64,000 nt of DNA from assembly GCA_019234295.1 (NCBI GenBank), contig JAFALK010000083.1, positions 1 through 64,000 on the forward strand, read 5' to 3'. This DNA comes from Roseateles sp. Its GTDB lineage: Bacteria > Pseudomonadota > Gammaproteobacteria > Burkholderiales > Burkholderiaceae_C. Made by a program: the position numbers and the translations under genes. Below the pieces are notes generated by a model. The model searched no databases and was not told where the DNA came from. It worked only from the letters and a program-made list of their open reading frames with translations. The first letter of the stretch is position 1, and every line of letters begins with the position of its first letter. Below, piece by piece: positions 1-9,257 of the stretch.

Positions 1-247
1 TGGGTGGAACAGCCGAGATCCACAAAAAGTGGCTCTCGCGTATACGGTCGACAGCTACTGGCGAAACCGCGCCGAATTCCTGCAGGGCCGTGAAGCGATC
101 GTCGGCTTCCTCAGGCGCAAGTGGCAGCGCGAGCTGGACTACCGGCTTGTCAAGGAACTTTGGGGTTTCCGTGAGAACCGGGTGGCCGTCCGTTTCGCCT
201 ACGAGTGGCATGACGACAGCGGCAACTGGTTACCTCGACGGCACTGA
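1..247 (+). pseudogene. DUF1348 (NTF2-like) protein remnant, cut at both ends
   Basis: The frame is open from the left edge of the window (first full codon at base 2). It carries conserved DUF1348 segments: [28 protein letters not shown] and [13 protein letters not shown]1348 proteins are about 150-residue NTF2-like folds of unknown function. Family similarity ends near base 225, where a core strand and about 40 more residues should follow. Instead a few unrelated codons lead to a stop. The sequence then continues in another frame as the tail of a membrane transporter, so a deletion or recombination has fused two genes. The true start lies outside the window. I infer a non-functional fragment. 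The family call is from motif memory, not a search. Confidence 0.7.
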
Positions 248-369
248 GCTTGTTGCTGGCGCCGGTCTTCTTCAGCCTCGTCGAACAGGTGTGTCGCCGT
301 CTGAGGGCTCGATCGGGTGAGCGGGCGGTCGGGCCGATCACCTCCGACCTTCACGGCGAAGGCGGCTGA
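229..369 (+). pseudogene. 3' tail of an RND/MMPL-type transporter (remnant)
   Basis: In the frame starting at base 229 about 46 codons stay open to a TGA at 367-369. They begin with a hydrophobic stretch ([19 protein letters not shown]) followed by an Arg-rich tail. This resembles the last transmembrane helix and cytoplasmic tail of RND-superfamily efflux proteins. There is no start codon or upstream domain, because the sequence before 229 belongs to the DUF1348 remnant. It is therefore a fused gene fragment. In many proteobacteria an MMPL-type permease sits beside DUF1302 and DUF1329 genes, and a DUF1302 remnant lies just downstream here, which supports the reading. The exact RND subfamily cannot be decided. 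Confidence 0.5.
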
Positions 370-442
370 GCAAGGTCCCCGCCGTTGCGAGCGATGTCAG
401 GTTGGAGGCGGCCGGGGAAATATCGCTCGGGCCGCCTTGGCT

Positions 443-712
443 TCAGAACTTGTAGCCGACGCTTGCGAGGACGAAGTCCATATCCCGGGCGGATATTGAA
501 CTGGCCGCCGCGGCTCTGCGAGTAGGTCAGGTTCGCGTACAGCTGGCGGGTGAAGTCGGCATCTAGCGAAAAGAGAACCGACTGGCGCCCTTGGATGAAC
601 GCGTAGTCGCAGGACCAGCCGCTCACGTCGTGCCCGTAGATCAGCGCGGGGCGCAGATTGATGCCACTGCCACCGACGTCGTCGTACTCGATGCCCACGT
701 GCAGGCGAATTC
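443..712 (-). pseudogene. DUF1302 outer-membrane protein, C-terminal remnant with frameshift
   Basis: The minus strand encodes about 85 residues resembling the end of DUF1302 proteins, which are large predicted beta-barrel or substrate-linked outer-membrane proteins. Motifs include VGIEYDDVGGSG, SLDADFTRQLYANL and YSQSRGGQ. Near base 490 the frame breaks. Removing one C from the CGCCCGGGAT context restores DMDFVLASVGYKF and a stop at 443-445, a typical beta-barrel end with a terminal Phe. Similarity stops abruptly near base 712, so only the 3' end survives. With the two fragments to the left it marks a deletion scar of a former DUF1302/transporter locus. The family call is motif-based. Confidence 0.6.
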
Positions 713-995
713 GACGCTTCGCAGCACGCGCGCTGTGTGGACGTGTTGTGTGCGTTGGCGTGGCGTACAGTTGCCTTGCCCCAGAAGCCCTCTCGGCACG
801 GGTCCGCTACGCACACGCTGGCGGCGGCATGCTTGATGAATTGAATGATCTGCGTGTCTGTGTATCTGCTCCTGCACATCGCGCGTCTTCTTGGTTGCAC
901 GGATTCTCTATTGGCTTGCTGCGGATGGTCCGTTGCGGGTCTGTGTTAATCGGCCAGCAGCCGAATCGTGCGTGCGTCCTTTTGGAGGTCGTTCC
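713..995. other. Non-coding stretch before the CHAT gene
   Basis: No convincing coding frame, RNA gene or repeat was seen. The last bases hold a good ribosome binding site (GGAGG at 984-988) for the start at 996. The promoter of the CHAT gene should lie here, but no clear sigma-70 pair stands out. Confidence 0.4.
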
Positions 996-3900
996 ATGAA
1001 CGAAGGTGGCGCGTTGGCGAATTTGCGCGTCGTTCTGGCATTGGTCATGGCGCTTGTAGGCAGCTTGATTCCAGATCTGTCAGTCGCCAGTGGACGTGAC
1101 GGAGCAGGTCAGCAATTTCGGAATCTTGGCCCTGTACTCAGCGAAGCCATGCTTGCTGGTGACCTCCCCAGAGCAGAGAGTATTGCTCGAGAAAGACTAA
1201 TGCTTGCCGGGCGGACAGGCCAGGCGCACCGGCTGGGTCGTGCCTACTACGAGTTGGGCCGGGTCTTGGAGCTTCGCGGCAGATTGGATGATGCGGAGCT
1301 CATGCTTGGCAAGGCGATTCCATTGCTCGAGGACCAAGAAGGAAAGGGAGGTCACCACACAGTCGCGGCATTGACCGAATTGGCGGAGGTACGGGCGTCG
1401 CAGGGGCGCTATGTTCAAGCCGAGTTATTGTTGAAGGACGTACTCAAGCGTCAACTTGCTGTCGCCCCGAACGACTTGGACACTGTCAGCGAGTACAACC
1501 AACTGGCCGTCGTCGAACTCAACCTCGACCACGTTGCGGAGGCGCAGCGCCTCGTCGAGCTGGCGCAAAAGGTGCCTGTCGATCCGTCAACGTCCCGCGC
1601 GGCAACCCAAGGCAAGGTTCCGCTTCCGGTCCCAACTGCCCAAGGATGGTTAAAAAGGCACCGGCGAAACAGTGAGACCATCCTTGCCCGCGTGCAGCTT
1701 CAACAGGGACATTACAGCGAAGCCATTGGTGCCGTGGAACGGGCCTTGGCCGAAGATGCAACTGAGAGTTCCAGGGATCCGAGGAACTCTATAGAGCTCT
1801 ACACAACCCTAGGACTTGCCGAAATTCGTCTGGGCAAGTCCGACGCCGCTGAAGCGCATCTTCGCAAGGCGCTGGAACAGAATGGATGGCAAACGGGGTA
1901 CAAGTCCAGGGACGCAGCCATGGCGGCAGCAACTTTGGGGGCACTGATGCTTTGGCGTGGGCACCTCGAAGAAGCGGAGGTGCTGCTTAGACAAAGCGTT
2001 GCAGTCGTGTCGAAGGCAGACTCTCTTCACCAGAAGGCCATGTTTGAGCGTTTGCTTGCCAAGGTTCTCTTGCAACAACGTAGTCCCGCAAAAATGGTCG
2101 AAGCTTGGGAACATTACAAGCGTTCTCTGGACGATGTGGACAAGCTCTTTGTATTCACTCAGGGTGCATCTGACCAGACAAGAGAAAGCTTCATTCAGCA
2201 GTTTGGTGCAATGTATGTCGAAGCCCTCGACCTGCTTGCTACGCTCCATGAGGCCCAGCCGTCAGCTGGATATGACAGATTAGCTTTGTCGGTCGTATCG
2301 CGAACGCAAAGCCGCATTTTCACGGAGCTCCTGCGCCGTTCGGATTTCAGTGCCTTTGCCAACGATTCGACATTTAGCGCGCTTCGGCAGCGCCAGCAAA
2401 GAGCTAGCGATGAAGTCTCTCGCCTTCGGCGCTCGCGCACGCTCGCCTTTCGAGTGTCTGATCAAATTCCTGCAAACGCGTCGAGCGATGATGACGATAA
2501 CGACGAGGCCGTGGAGATTGGTGTAAACGATGCGCTGGTGAGAGCTCGTATCGAAGCTCAGCGGCAACGTCTTGATCAAGATTTGCACGAAGCCACGGCA
2601 ACGCTGACAGCGGTCGAACGTGAGCTCTGGACGCGCTACCCCCGATACATGGAACTGGTTCAGCCTCGACCGGTCACAGTCGAGCAACTACAGGGAAGAC
2701 TGCTGCATCCGGAAGAATCGCTAATCAGCTTCTATCTGCTCCCGAGCTCCGTGCTCATCTTTGTTGTCGATCCACACGAATTCCATCTGATTCAGAGGCC
2801 CATCGATCGCGACGAATTGGCAAGCTGGATCGAAGCAGCGCGCAGACCGTCAGAGCAGGCCGGCCAGGATGCGCAAGCGCTTGGGCAACTAGATCCAGCG
2901 CTCCTGTTCCATTTATACGAAACACTTATTGCGCCAGCAGAGCCGTGGTTGCGTCCCGGTCATCGGGTGCTGTTCGTTGGCGACGGACCACTTCACACCC
3001 TGCCAATGGAAATGCTCATCACGAAGTGGGGACCTCTCGAGCAACAGGCGTTTCAGCTGGCCAGGTCTCAGTCAAGGGCAGGCAAGGCGCCACAACTGAG
3101 CGAGTACGCCGGCTTGTCCTATTTGGGTGAGCGGTACCACTTCGCCTATCTACCGAGCCTCGCAGCTTTGGAGTCAGCGCGCCTGTACCGTCGTCCTGCG
3201 GTCACCTACAACCGTGACTTTGTTTCCTTCGCCGATCCTGATTTCAACGCTGCTGCTACTGGACCGACACGAGCGCTGGCTCAAGAAATCGCCCTGCGAT
3301 TGCGAGGTGGTAGTTCTAGTCTTGGCATTCCAAGCCTGCCCGAAACAGCTGATGAAGCCCGTGATATCGCGCAGATTGTTGGAGGATCAACTCAGATTTT
3401 TCTGGGTCAAAAGGCCCAGGAACACGCGGTCAAGACGCTGGGCCTGGACAGGACGCGCTATGTGCATTTCGCCACGCACGGACTACTGGGCGGTGATTTT
3501 GTACAACTAAAGGCCGCCATAGCTGCAGCCTCTGTAAAGGGTGCAACCAAGTCAGGTGAGCGTAGAAATGCGGGAATCGCCGAAAGCAACGCGGGCGCAA
3601 TGCCAATTTTCGATCTCATTGAACCTGATAACGCAGCTCCAGCGATCGAGGAATCGCAACGCGGCGAGCCGGCCCTGCTACTGTCACTGACGGGCGATAT
3701 GCAAGGTGAGGATGGACTCCTGACCATGAGTGAAGTAGTCGGTCAGATCAATCTCAATGCTGAACTCGTCGTGCTGTCAGCCTGTAACACGGCCGGGGAA
3801 GGCTCGGCTGCACGCGAAGGGGAAGGATTTGCCGGCCTCACTCGGGCATTCATGTTCGCAGGAGCGCAGGGGCTGATCGTCAGCCACTGGAGCGTCGATA

Positions 3901-4082
3901 GCAAATCGACACAGCAGTTGATGACGGAAACCTTCCGTCGCCTGCGTTCGGGAGACGATCACTTGACGGCACTCGAAGCCGCACGCACGATGGTACGAAC
4001 AAGTACGGTGCAGGTGGATAAGAACCGTCAATCTCACGGACACCCCTACTTCTGGGCTCCGTTTGTCTATGTAGGCGATTGA
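996..4082 (+). CDS. Exported TPR-CHAT domain protein (caspase-like peptidase fold)
   Basis: A 1028-residue protein. The ATG at 996 was chosen over upstream in-frame codons because a GGAGG site precedes it and the product then begins with a signal peptide or anchor (hydrophobic core about residues 10-28). Residues about 45-430 form degenerate tetratricopeptide repeats, followed by a charged coiled segment. From about 570 to the end is a CHAT domain (caspase HetF associated with TPRs). The expected His-Cys dyad is present: HFATHG with His828 and LSACNTA with Cys930, and the domain ends in HPYFWAPFVYVG. CHAT proteins are cysteine-protease-fold effectors, some activated by partner proteins. No partner gene sits beside it. 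GC appears lower than in neighbouring operons, which hints at transfer. Substrate unknown. Confidence 0.88.
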   Translation: MNEGGALANLRVVLALVMALVGSLIPDLSVASGRDGAGQQFRNLGPVLSEAMLAGDLPRAESIARERLMLAGRTGQAHRLGRAYYELGRVLELRGRLDDAELMLGKAIPLLEDQEGKGGHHTVAALTELAEVRASQGRYVQAELLLKDVLKRQLAVAPNDLDTVSEYNQLAVVELNLDHVAEAQRLVELAQKVPVDPSTSRAATQGKVPLPVPTAQGWLKRHRRNSETILARVQLQQGHYSEAIGAVERALAEDATESSRDPRNSIELYTTLGLAEIRLGKSDAAEAHLRKALEQNGWQTGYKSRDAAMAAATLGALMLWRGHLEEAEVLLRQSVAVVSKADSLHQKAMFERLLAKVLLQQRSPAKMVEAWEHYKRSLDDVDKLFVFTQGASDQTRESFIQQFGAMYVEALDLLATLHEAQPSAGYDRLALSVVSRTQSRIFTELLRRSDFSAFANDSTFSALRQRQQRASDEVSRLRRSRTLAFRVSDQIPANASSDDDDNDEAVEIGVNDALVRARIEAQRQRLDQDLHEATATLTAVERELWTRYPRYMELVQPRPVTVEQLQGRLLHPEESLISFYLLPSSVLIFVVDPHEFHLIQRPIDRDELASWIEAARRPSEQAGQDAQALGQLDPALLFHLYETLIAPAEPWLRPGHRVLFVGDGPLHTLPMEMLITKWGPLEQQAFQLARSQSRAGKAPQLSEYAGLSYLGERYHFAYLPSLAALESARLYRRPAVTYNRDFVSFADPDFNAAATGPTRALAQEIALRLRGGSSSLGIPSLPETADEARDIAQIVGGSTQIFLGQKAQEHAVKTLGLDRTRYVHFATHGLLGGDFVQLKAAIAAASVKGATKSGERRNAGIAESNAGAMPIFDLIEPDNAAPAIEESQRGEPALLLSLTGDMQGEDGLLTMSEVVGQINLNAELVVLSACNTAGEGSAAREGEGFAGLTRAFMFAGAQGLIVSHWSVDSKSTQQLMTETFRRLRSGDDHLTALEAARTMVRTSTVQVDKNRQSHGHPYFWAPFVYVGD

Positions 4083-4154
4083 GAATCAGCCGTGCCATCG
4101 CAAGACGAGAGCTGGCGATCGATCGAACGGATGAATGCAGTAGGGGGCAGTCGG

Positions 4155-4373
4155 CTACAGCACGGCAATAGAGACTTCGGTGGACTTCACAAGCGCGACT
4201 ACGGGCCGGCCCGGGGCCAGACCCAGCTCCTTGACGGAACGCGTAGTGATGACCGAGGTGACGACGAGGCCCTCGGGCGTCAGCACGTCGACCTCACTGA
4301 CCACGGGGCCTTCGATGATTTCCTGGACGAAGCCGCGGAACTGGTTGCGGACGTTGACGGCGGCGATGCTCAT
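4155..4373 (-). CDS. ssuF: TOBE/Mop-type molybdopterin-binding-like protein, SsuF type
   Basis: A 72-residue protein that is a single TOBE/Mop-like domain (NQFRGFVQEI..GPVVSEVDV..VTSVITTRSV..LGLAPG..V.ALVKSTEVSIA). Such domains bind molybdate or oxyanions as small beta-barrels. The start at 4373 was preferred over the upstream Met because AAGGAAT precedes it and the product then begins as a normal Mop protein. It lies 31 bases after ssuB and is the last gene of the sulfonate operon. This matches ssuF of the Pseudomonas putida ssuEADCBF operon, where the gene is needed for some sulfonates and sulfate esters in an undefined way. The symbol rests on domain type and position. Confidence 0.75.
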   Translation of the reverse strand: MSIAAVNVRNQFRGFVQEIIEGPVVSEVDVLTPEGLVVTSVITTRSVKELGLAPGRPVVALVKSTEVSIAVL

Positions 4374-4404
4374 TGCGAAATTCCTTGTGCGGACGGGGGA
4401 AAGG

Positions 4405-5301
4405 TCAGATGGCAAAACGCAGCGCTTGGACGCGCAGCGGCTCCTCGGGCCAGACGCTCTCGGGCGTCCCGGCGGTTTCGGTGGGCGACGTGCGCAGTAG
4501 ACGCTGAAGGACGCGCGTCTCGATTTCGGCGGCGCGCGGGTCGCCGCGGCGGCGCGGATGCGGCTGCGGCACGGGCTCGTCGAGCGCGATGCGGCCGTCC
4601 TCGATCAGCAGCACACGGTCGGCCAGCGCCACGGCCTCAGCCACGTCGTGGGTGACGAGCAGTGCGGTAAAGCGCTGGCGGCGCCACAGCGCTTCGATCA
4701 GGCCGTGCATCTCAAGGCGCGTCAGTGCGTCGAGCGCGCCTAGCGGCTCGTCGAGCAGCAGCAGGCGCGGCGTGTGCACGAGCGCGCGGGCCAGGGCCAC
4801 GCGCTGGCATTGGCCACCGGAAAGCACAGCCGGCCAGTCGTTCGCGCGCTCGGCCAGGCCGACCTGGGCCAGCGCGGCGAGCGCACGTTCGCGCACGCCC
4901 TCACCCGCGAGCCCCAGCGCCACGTTGTCGAGCACCCGCTTCCAGGGCAGCAAGCGCGAGTCCTGATACATGATGCGCACCTCGTCGCGGTGCGCATCCA
5001 GTGCGTCAACGCCCGAGCGCAGTTCGCCCGCGCTGGCCTGCTCCAGCCCCGCCAGCAGGCGCAACAGCGTGCTCTTGCCGCAGCCGCTGCGGCCCACGAC
5101 GGCGATGAATTCGCCGGGGCGAATCCGAAGGTTCACCTCGCGCAGCACCTCGCGTTCTCTAAAGCGCTTGCCCAAGCTCTCGATCTCGACGGGCAGCCCC
5201 GCCTGAGGCGCGAACCGGGTGCGAGTGCCCGGCCCTTCGTCCACCAGGGTGGCTTCGCGAAACCAGCCGCGACGCTCCTGAAAGTCGTTGAACAGCAGCA
5301 T
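4405..5301 (-). CDS. ssuB: Aliphatic sulfonate ABC transporter, ATP-binding subunit
   Basis: About 298 residues. It energises uptake of alkanesulfonates at the inner membrane together with SsuC. The Walker A motif GRSGCGKST, a Q-loop ([10 protein letters not shown], typical of the nitrate/sulfonate/taurine subfamily), a signature LSGGQ, Walker [13 protein letters not shown] and the switch His in VTHDVAEA are all present. The Met at 5301 is preferred to the one three codons upstream because the AGGAG site directly abuts the upstream ATG but is correctly spaced for 5301. About 40 N-terminal residues precede the ABC core, as in other SsuB proteins. It starts 12 bases after ssuC. Confidence 0.9.
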   Translation of the reverse strand: MLLFNDFQERRGWFREATLVDEGPGTRTRFAPQAGLPVEIESLGKRFREREVLREVNLRIRPGEFIAVVGRSGCGKSTLLRLLAGLEQASAGELRSGVDALDAHRDEVRIMYQDSRLLPWKRVLDNVALGLAGEGVRERALAALAQVGLAERANDWPAVLSGGQCQRVALARALVHTPRLLLLDEPLGALDALTRLEMHGLIEALWRRQRFTALLVTHDVAEAVALADRVLLIEDGRIALDEPVPQPHPRRRGDPRAAEIETRVLQRLLRTSPTETAGTPESVWPEEPLRVQALRFAI

Positions 5302-5313
5302 GTATTCCATCTC

Positions 5314-6105
5314 CTAGTGCGAGCCCGTACCGCGATAGCCTGGGTGCCACTGCAGCCACCAGTGCTCGAGCCCGCGCGCCACCACGTCGGCGGCCTTGCC
5401 GAGCAGGGCGTAGAGCCCGATACCGACGAGCACCACGTCGGTCTGCAGGAATTCGCGGGCATTCATGGTCAGGTAGCCGATGCCCGATTGCGCGGAGATG
5501 GTTTCCGCCACGATCAGGAGCACCCACATGAGCCCGAGCGCGAAGCGCAGCCCCACGAGGATCGAGGGCAGGGCGCCGGGCAGGATGACTTGGCGGTAGA
5601 GCTGCCAGCCCGAGAGGCCGTAGCTGCGCGCCATCTCGATCAGGCCTGCGTCCACCGAACGGATGCCGTGGAAGGTGTTCAGGTAGATCGGGAAGAACAC
5701 GCCCACCGCGACGAGGAAGATCTTGGCGCTCTCGTCGATGCCGAACCAGAGGATGACGAGCGGAATCAGCGCCAGCGCGGGGATGTTGCGCAGCATCTGC
5801 AGGCTGGTGTCGAGCAGGGTCTCGGCGATGCGCAGGCTGCCGGTTAGCAAGCCTAGCAGCAGGCCCAGGCCGCCGCCGAGGGCCAGCCCGCCGAGCGCGC
5901 GACCGGTACTCACCAGCGTGTGATGCCACAGCTCGCCAGAGCGCAGCAGTCTGTCGAAGGCCTGCAGCACGGCCAGCGGCTCAGGCAGCACACGGCTGGA
6001 AAGCCAACCCCGCACCGAGGCGATCTCCCAGATGGCGAGCACGGCGACGGGCAGCAGCCAGGGCAGCAGCCTGCGCGTGATTCGGGCGTTAGTGCGTTTC
6101 GTCAT
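5314..6105 (-). CDS. ssuC: Aliphatic sulfonate ABC transporter permease
   Basis: A 263-residue BPD_transp_1 family membrane protein, the permease of the sulfonate importer. It has an N-terminal transmembrane helix after a basic start, then five more hydrophobic segments. The EAA-type coupling loop is visible as ARSYGLSGWQLYRQVILPGALP, which docks on SsuB. The region LPEPLAVLQAF after the first helix is typical of SsuC/TauC/NrtB-like permeases. It follows ssuD with 2 bases between them and is followed by ssuB, so translation is probably coupled. Size matches the family. An alternative sulfonate or taurine specificity cannot be excluded, but the adjacent ssuD supports alkanesulfonates. Confidence 0.92.
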   Translation of the reverse strand: MTKRTNARITRRLLPWLLPVAVLAIWEIASVRGWLSSRVLPEPLAVLQAFDRLLRSGELWHHTLVSTGRALGGLALGGGLGLLLGLLTGSLRIAETLLDTSLQMLRNIPALALIPLVILWFGIDESAKIFLVAVGVFFPIYLNTFHGIRSVDAGLIEMARSYGLSGWQLYRQVILPGALPSILVGLRFALGLMWVLLIVAETISAQSGIGYLTMNAREFLQTDVVLVGIGLYALLGKAADVVARGLEHWWLQWHPGYRGTGSH

Positions 6106-6107
6106 GC

Positions 6108-7286
6108 TCAGCTCGCCGCTGTGCGCAGATGCTGCGGGATGTAGGTGTTGGCCACCACCTCGCCGAAGGGCCCCGTCAGATGCTGGCCGACGAGCTTCTC
6201 GCGCAGGACCAGCGGCAGCAGTGGGAAGACGAGTTCGGCAAAGCGGTGTGCCTCTTCCAGATGCGGATAGCCGGAGAGCACGAAGTATTCGAGCCCGAGT
6301 GCCGCGTATTCCTGGATGCGGTCAGCCACCTGCTGCGGGTTGCCGACAAGGGCCGTACCCGCGCCGCCGCGCACCAGCCCCACGCCGGCCCAGAGGTTGG
6401 GCGCGATCTCCAGGCCTTCGCGGATATTGGCCTTGTTGAACTTGCCCGCGTGCAGCTGGGCCATTCGGCGCTGGCCGACAGAATCCATCTGCGCGAACTT
6501 GCGCTGCGCGGCGCTCACCGTCGCCTCGTCCAGTTCGGAGACCAGCTCCGCGGCGGCGTGCCAGGCCTCGTCTTCCGTCTCGCGCACGATCACGTGCAAG
6601 CGGATGCCGAAGCTCAAGGTACGGCCATGTTTGGCGGCACGCTCACGGATGTCGGCCACCTTGGCGGCCACGGCCTCGGGCGGCTCGCCCCAGGTCAGGT
6701 AGGTGTCCACCTGCTCGGCGGCCAGCTCGTGCGCGGCCTCGGAAGAGCCGCCGAAGAAGACTTGCGGATAGGGCCGGCTCACCGGCGGATAGAGCAGCTT
6801 GCCGCCCTTGACCCGCAGATGGTCGCCGTCGAAATCGAAGCCCTCGTTCTCGTGCGAGCGTGCCAACAGCTCGCGCCAGATGCGCAGAAATTCGGCGGAC
6901 TGCGCGTAGCGCTCGCCGTGCGGCAGGAACTGGCCGTCGCCGGCCAGCTCGTCGGCATCGCCGCCGGTCACCAGGTTGACGATCAGCCGCCCGCCCGAGA
7001 GCCGGTCAAGCGTGGCCGCCATGCGCGCCGATTGCGAGGGCTGGACCAGCCCCGGCCTCAGTGCGACGAGGAACTTCAGCTGCCGCGTCGTGTCGATCAG
7101 GCTCGCGGCGGTGATCCACGAGTCTTCGCAGGAGCGGCCGGTGGGCAGGAGTACGCCTTCATAGCCGAGGCTGTCGGCCGCGATGGCGACCTGCTTGAAG
7201 TAGTCGAAACTTGCGGCTCGCGCGCCTTTGCTCGTGCCGAGGTAGCGCGAATCGCCGTGGGTGGGGATGAACCAGAGGATCTTCAT
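6108..7286 (-). CDS. ssuD: FMNH2-dependent alkanesulfonate monooxygenase
   Basis: A 392-residue bacterial-luciferase-fold monooxygenase. SsuD uses FMNH2 supplied by SsuE and O2 to cleave alkanesulfonates to aldehyde and sulfite, giving sulfur under sulfate limitation. Recognisable signatures are the N-terminal [66 protein letters not shown] and NLVTGGD. These match SsuD closely, including the His and Arg residues reported around its active site. Length is usual for the family. It is 10 bases after the second ssuA-like gene and 2 before ssuC in a single operon. Confidence 0.95.
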   Translation of the reverse strand: MKILWFIPTHGDSRYLGTSKGARAASFDYFKQVAIAADSLGYEGVLLPTGRSCEDSWITAASLIDTTRQLKFLVALRPGLVQPSQSARMAATLDRLSGGRLIVNLVTGGDADELAGDGQFLPHGERYAQSAEFLRIWRELLARSHENEGFDFDGDHLRVKGGKLLYPPVSRPYPQVFFGGSSEAAHELAAEQVDTYLTWGEPPEAVAAKVADIRERAAKHGRTLSFGIRLHVIVRETEDEAWHAAAELVSELDEATVSAAQRKFAQMDSVGQRRMAQLHAGKFNKANIREGLEIAPNLWAGVGLVRGGAGTALVGNPQQVADRIQEYAALGLEYFVLSGYPHLEEAHRFAELVFPLLPLVLREKLVGQHLTGPFGEVVANTYIPQHLRTAAS

Positions 7287-7296
7287 GAGGAGGCTT

Positions 7297-8274
7297 TCAG
7301 CGCAAGGCGGCGAGCTGCTGGCCGGGACGCCAGACGATCTCGGCCACTTGCAGGGATTTGGGAATCAGGCCCAGCTGGGCGAAGGCATCGGCCACTTGCT
7401 GCTGTTCGGCGATCAAGGCCGGCGTGAGCGGCGCGACGGGTGACGGTGGCCGGCGCTCCAGCACGCGCTGTACCGTGGCCGGCGCCAGGCCCGAGAACTG
7501 CGCGAAGCGCTGCGCGGCGTCCTGGCGATGCTTCTGCAGATAGGCGTCGGCCTCGCCCAGGGCGGCGAACAGGGTACGCAGCAGAGGCTCGTTGGCGGCG
7601 AGGCCGCGCGAGGTGAGGTAGAAGCTGTTGTTGCTGCTGAGGCCGCGGCTGGTGGACAGCACACGCACATGGCCATCGAGTTCGGCCGCGGCGTAATACG
7701 GATCCCAGATCGCCCAGGCATCGACGCTGCCGCGTTCGAAGGCGGCGCGCGCATCGGCCGGCGCGAGGTAGACCGGCTGGATGTCGCTCCACTGCAGGCC
7801 GCCGCGCTTTACGGCGTTGACGGTCAGGAAATGCGCGCTCGATCCTCTTTGCAGCGCGATGCGCCGACCCTTCAGGTCGGCCAGGGTCTTGAGCGGTGCA
7901 TCGGGCTTGACGAGCAGGGCCGAGCTGTCGGGCTTGGGCGGTTCGGCGCCGACATAGACGAGGTTCTTGCCGGCTGCCTGAGCGAACACCGGCGGCGATT
8001 CGCCGGTGGCGCCGAAATCCACGCTGCCCACTGCCAGCGCTTCGAGCAGCTGTGGGCCGGCCGGGAACTCAATCCAGCTGATGGTGCCGGCGTGCTGCTT
8101 CTCCAGCAGGCCCAGGCACTTGAGCAGCACGAGGCTGATCGAGCCCTTCTGGAAACCGATGCGCAGCGGCTGGCCTTGCGCGCGGCCCGGCACGGCGCCG
8201 AAGCAGCCGGCCGCCGTCAGCGCAAGCAAGCGCAGCGCCTTGCGCCGTTCGCTGACATGCAGGGGCTTGCTCAT
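7297..8274 (-). CDS. Second sulfonate-binding periplasmic protein (SsuA paralogue)
   Basis: A 325-residue solute-binding protein of the NMT1/SsuA type. Residues 1-32 form a signal peptide with a twin Arg before the hydrophobic core ([15 protein letters not shown]), so Tat export is possible. The mature part shares blocks with the upstream gene: [38 protein letters not shown], and an ending [18 protein letters not shown]. The two are therefore tandem paralogues about 12 bases apart in the same operon, and may deliver different sulfonates or sulfate esters to the one SsuBC channel. Only one permease/ATPase pair is present. Specificity cannot be read from sequence. Confidence 0.88.
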   Translation of the reverse strand: MSKPLHVSERRKALRLLALTAAGCFGAVPGRAQGQPLRIGFQKGSISLVLLKCLGLLEKQHAGTISWIEFPAGPQLLEALAVGSVDFGATGESPPVFAQAAGKNLVYVGAEPPKPDSSALLVKPDAPLKTLADLKGRRIALQRGSSAHFLTVNAVKRGGLQWSDIQPVYLAPADARAAFERGSVDAWAIWDPYYAAAELDGHVRVLSTSRGLSSNNSFYLTSRGLAANEPLLRTLFAALGEADAYLQKHRQDAAQRFAQFSGLAPATVQRVLERRPPSPVAPLTPALIAEQQQVADAFAQLGLIPKSLQVAEIVWRPGQQLAALR

Positions 8275-8286
8275 CGTGGCATCGCC

Positions 8287-9234
8287 TCACTGAACCGGCA
8301 GGGCGTCGGCAATGCGGATGGGCTTGGGGATCAGGCCCAAGCTGGCGAAGGCGTCGGCAATTTTCTGCTGATCGCCGGCGACGGCCAACGTCACCGGCTT
8401 GACGCCAAACTGGTAGCGTTGCAGCGCGCGTTCGACCACGGCCGGGTCCAGCCCCTGCAGCGGCGCGATCAGGGCCGCGGCCTGCGGGACATTGCTCTTG
8501 AGCCATTGCGCCTGCGCGGCGGTGTCTTCGAACAGCGCCTGGATGACCTGCGGGTTCCGGGCGGCATAGCCGCGCTCGGCCAAGTAGTAGGAATAGTTGT
8601 GGACGAGCTCGCGCCCATCGGCGAGCTGGCGCGCCTGGCTCTGCTTCTCGACGGCGGCGAGGAAGGGATCCCAGATCACCCAGGCATCGACCGCGCCGCG
8701 CTCGAAGGCGGCGCGCGCATCGGCCGGAGGCAGGAAGACCGGCTGGATGTCGCTGTAGGCAAGGCCGGCCTTCTCCAGCGCGCGCAGCAGCAGGTAGTGC
8801 ACATTGCTGCCCTTGTTCAGCACCACCTTCTTGCCCTTGAGCCCGGCCACGGTCCGGATCGGCGAATCCTTGGGAACGACGATGGCCTCGGCCTCAGGCG
8901 CCGCTGGGTCGTAGCCGATGTAGGCGAAACGCGCGCCAGCCGCCTGCGCAAAGATCGGCGGCGCTTCGCCGACATAGCCCACATCCACGGCGCCGACGTT
9001 GAGGCCCTCGAGCAACTGCGGCCCGGCGGGGAACTCCACCCATTTGACGCTCACACCCAGCGGCGCGAGCCGTTTTTCGAGCGAGCCCTGCGACTTCTGC
9101 AGCGTCAGCAGGCTGGCGGATTTCTGGAAGCCGATGCGCAACTGCTTGTCGTCGGCATGGGCGGCCGGCAGGGCGGTGGCGAGGAGCAAGGCGCTGAACC
9201 AGTGCGTCAGCGCGCGGCGGGTCGGAGTCAGCAT
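8287..9234 (-). CDS. ssuA: Aliphatic sulfonate-binding periplasmic protein
   Basis: A 315-residue periplasmic binding protein. It has a Sec signal peptide (residues 1-27, ending LPAAHA) and then the SsuA-type fold: [63 protein letters not shown] and DAWVIWDPF. It captures sulfonates for SsuBC. It is the first gene after a 133-base spacer holding a hairpin-rich leader, while ssuE lies just upstream of that spacer. Translation start at 9234 is supported by the signal peptide, although its ribosome binding site is weak. The next gene is a paralogue. Confidence 0.92.
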   Translation of the reverse strand: MLTPTRRALTHWFSALLLATALPAAHADDKQLRIGFQKSASLLTLQKSQGSLEKRLAPLGVSVKWVEFPAGPQLLEGLNVGAVDVGYVGEAPPIFAQAAGARFAYIGYDPAAPEAEAIVVPKDSPIRTVAGLKGKKVVLNKGSNVHYLLLRALEKAGLAYSDIQPVFLPPADARAAFERGAVDAWVIWDPFLAAVEKQSQARQLADGRELVHNYSYYLAERGYAARNPQVIQALFEDTAAQAQWLKSNVPQAAALIAPLQGLDPAVVERALQRYQFGVKPVTLAVAGDQQKIADAFASLGLIPKPIRIADALPVQ

Positions 9235-9257
9235 GGCGGGTGTCTTCGGGAATTTGG

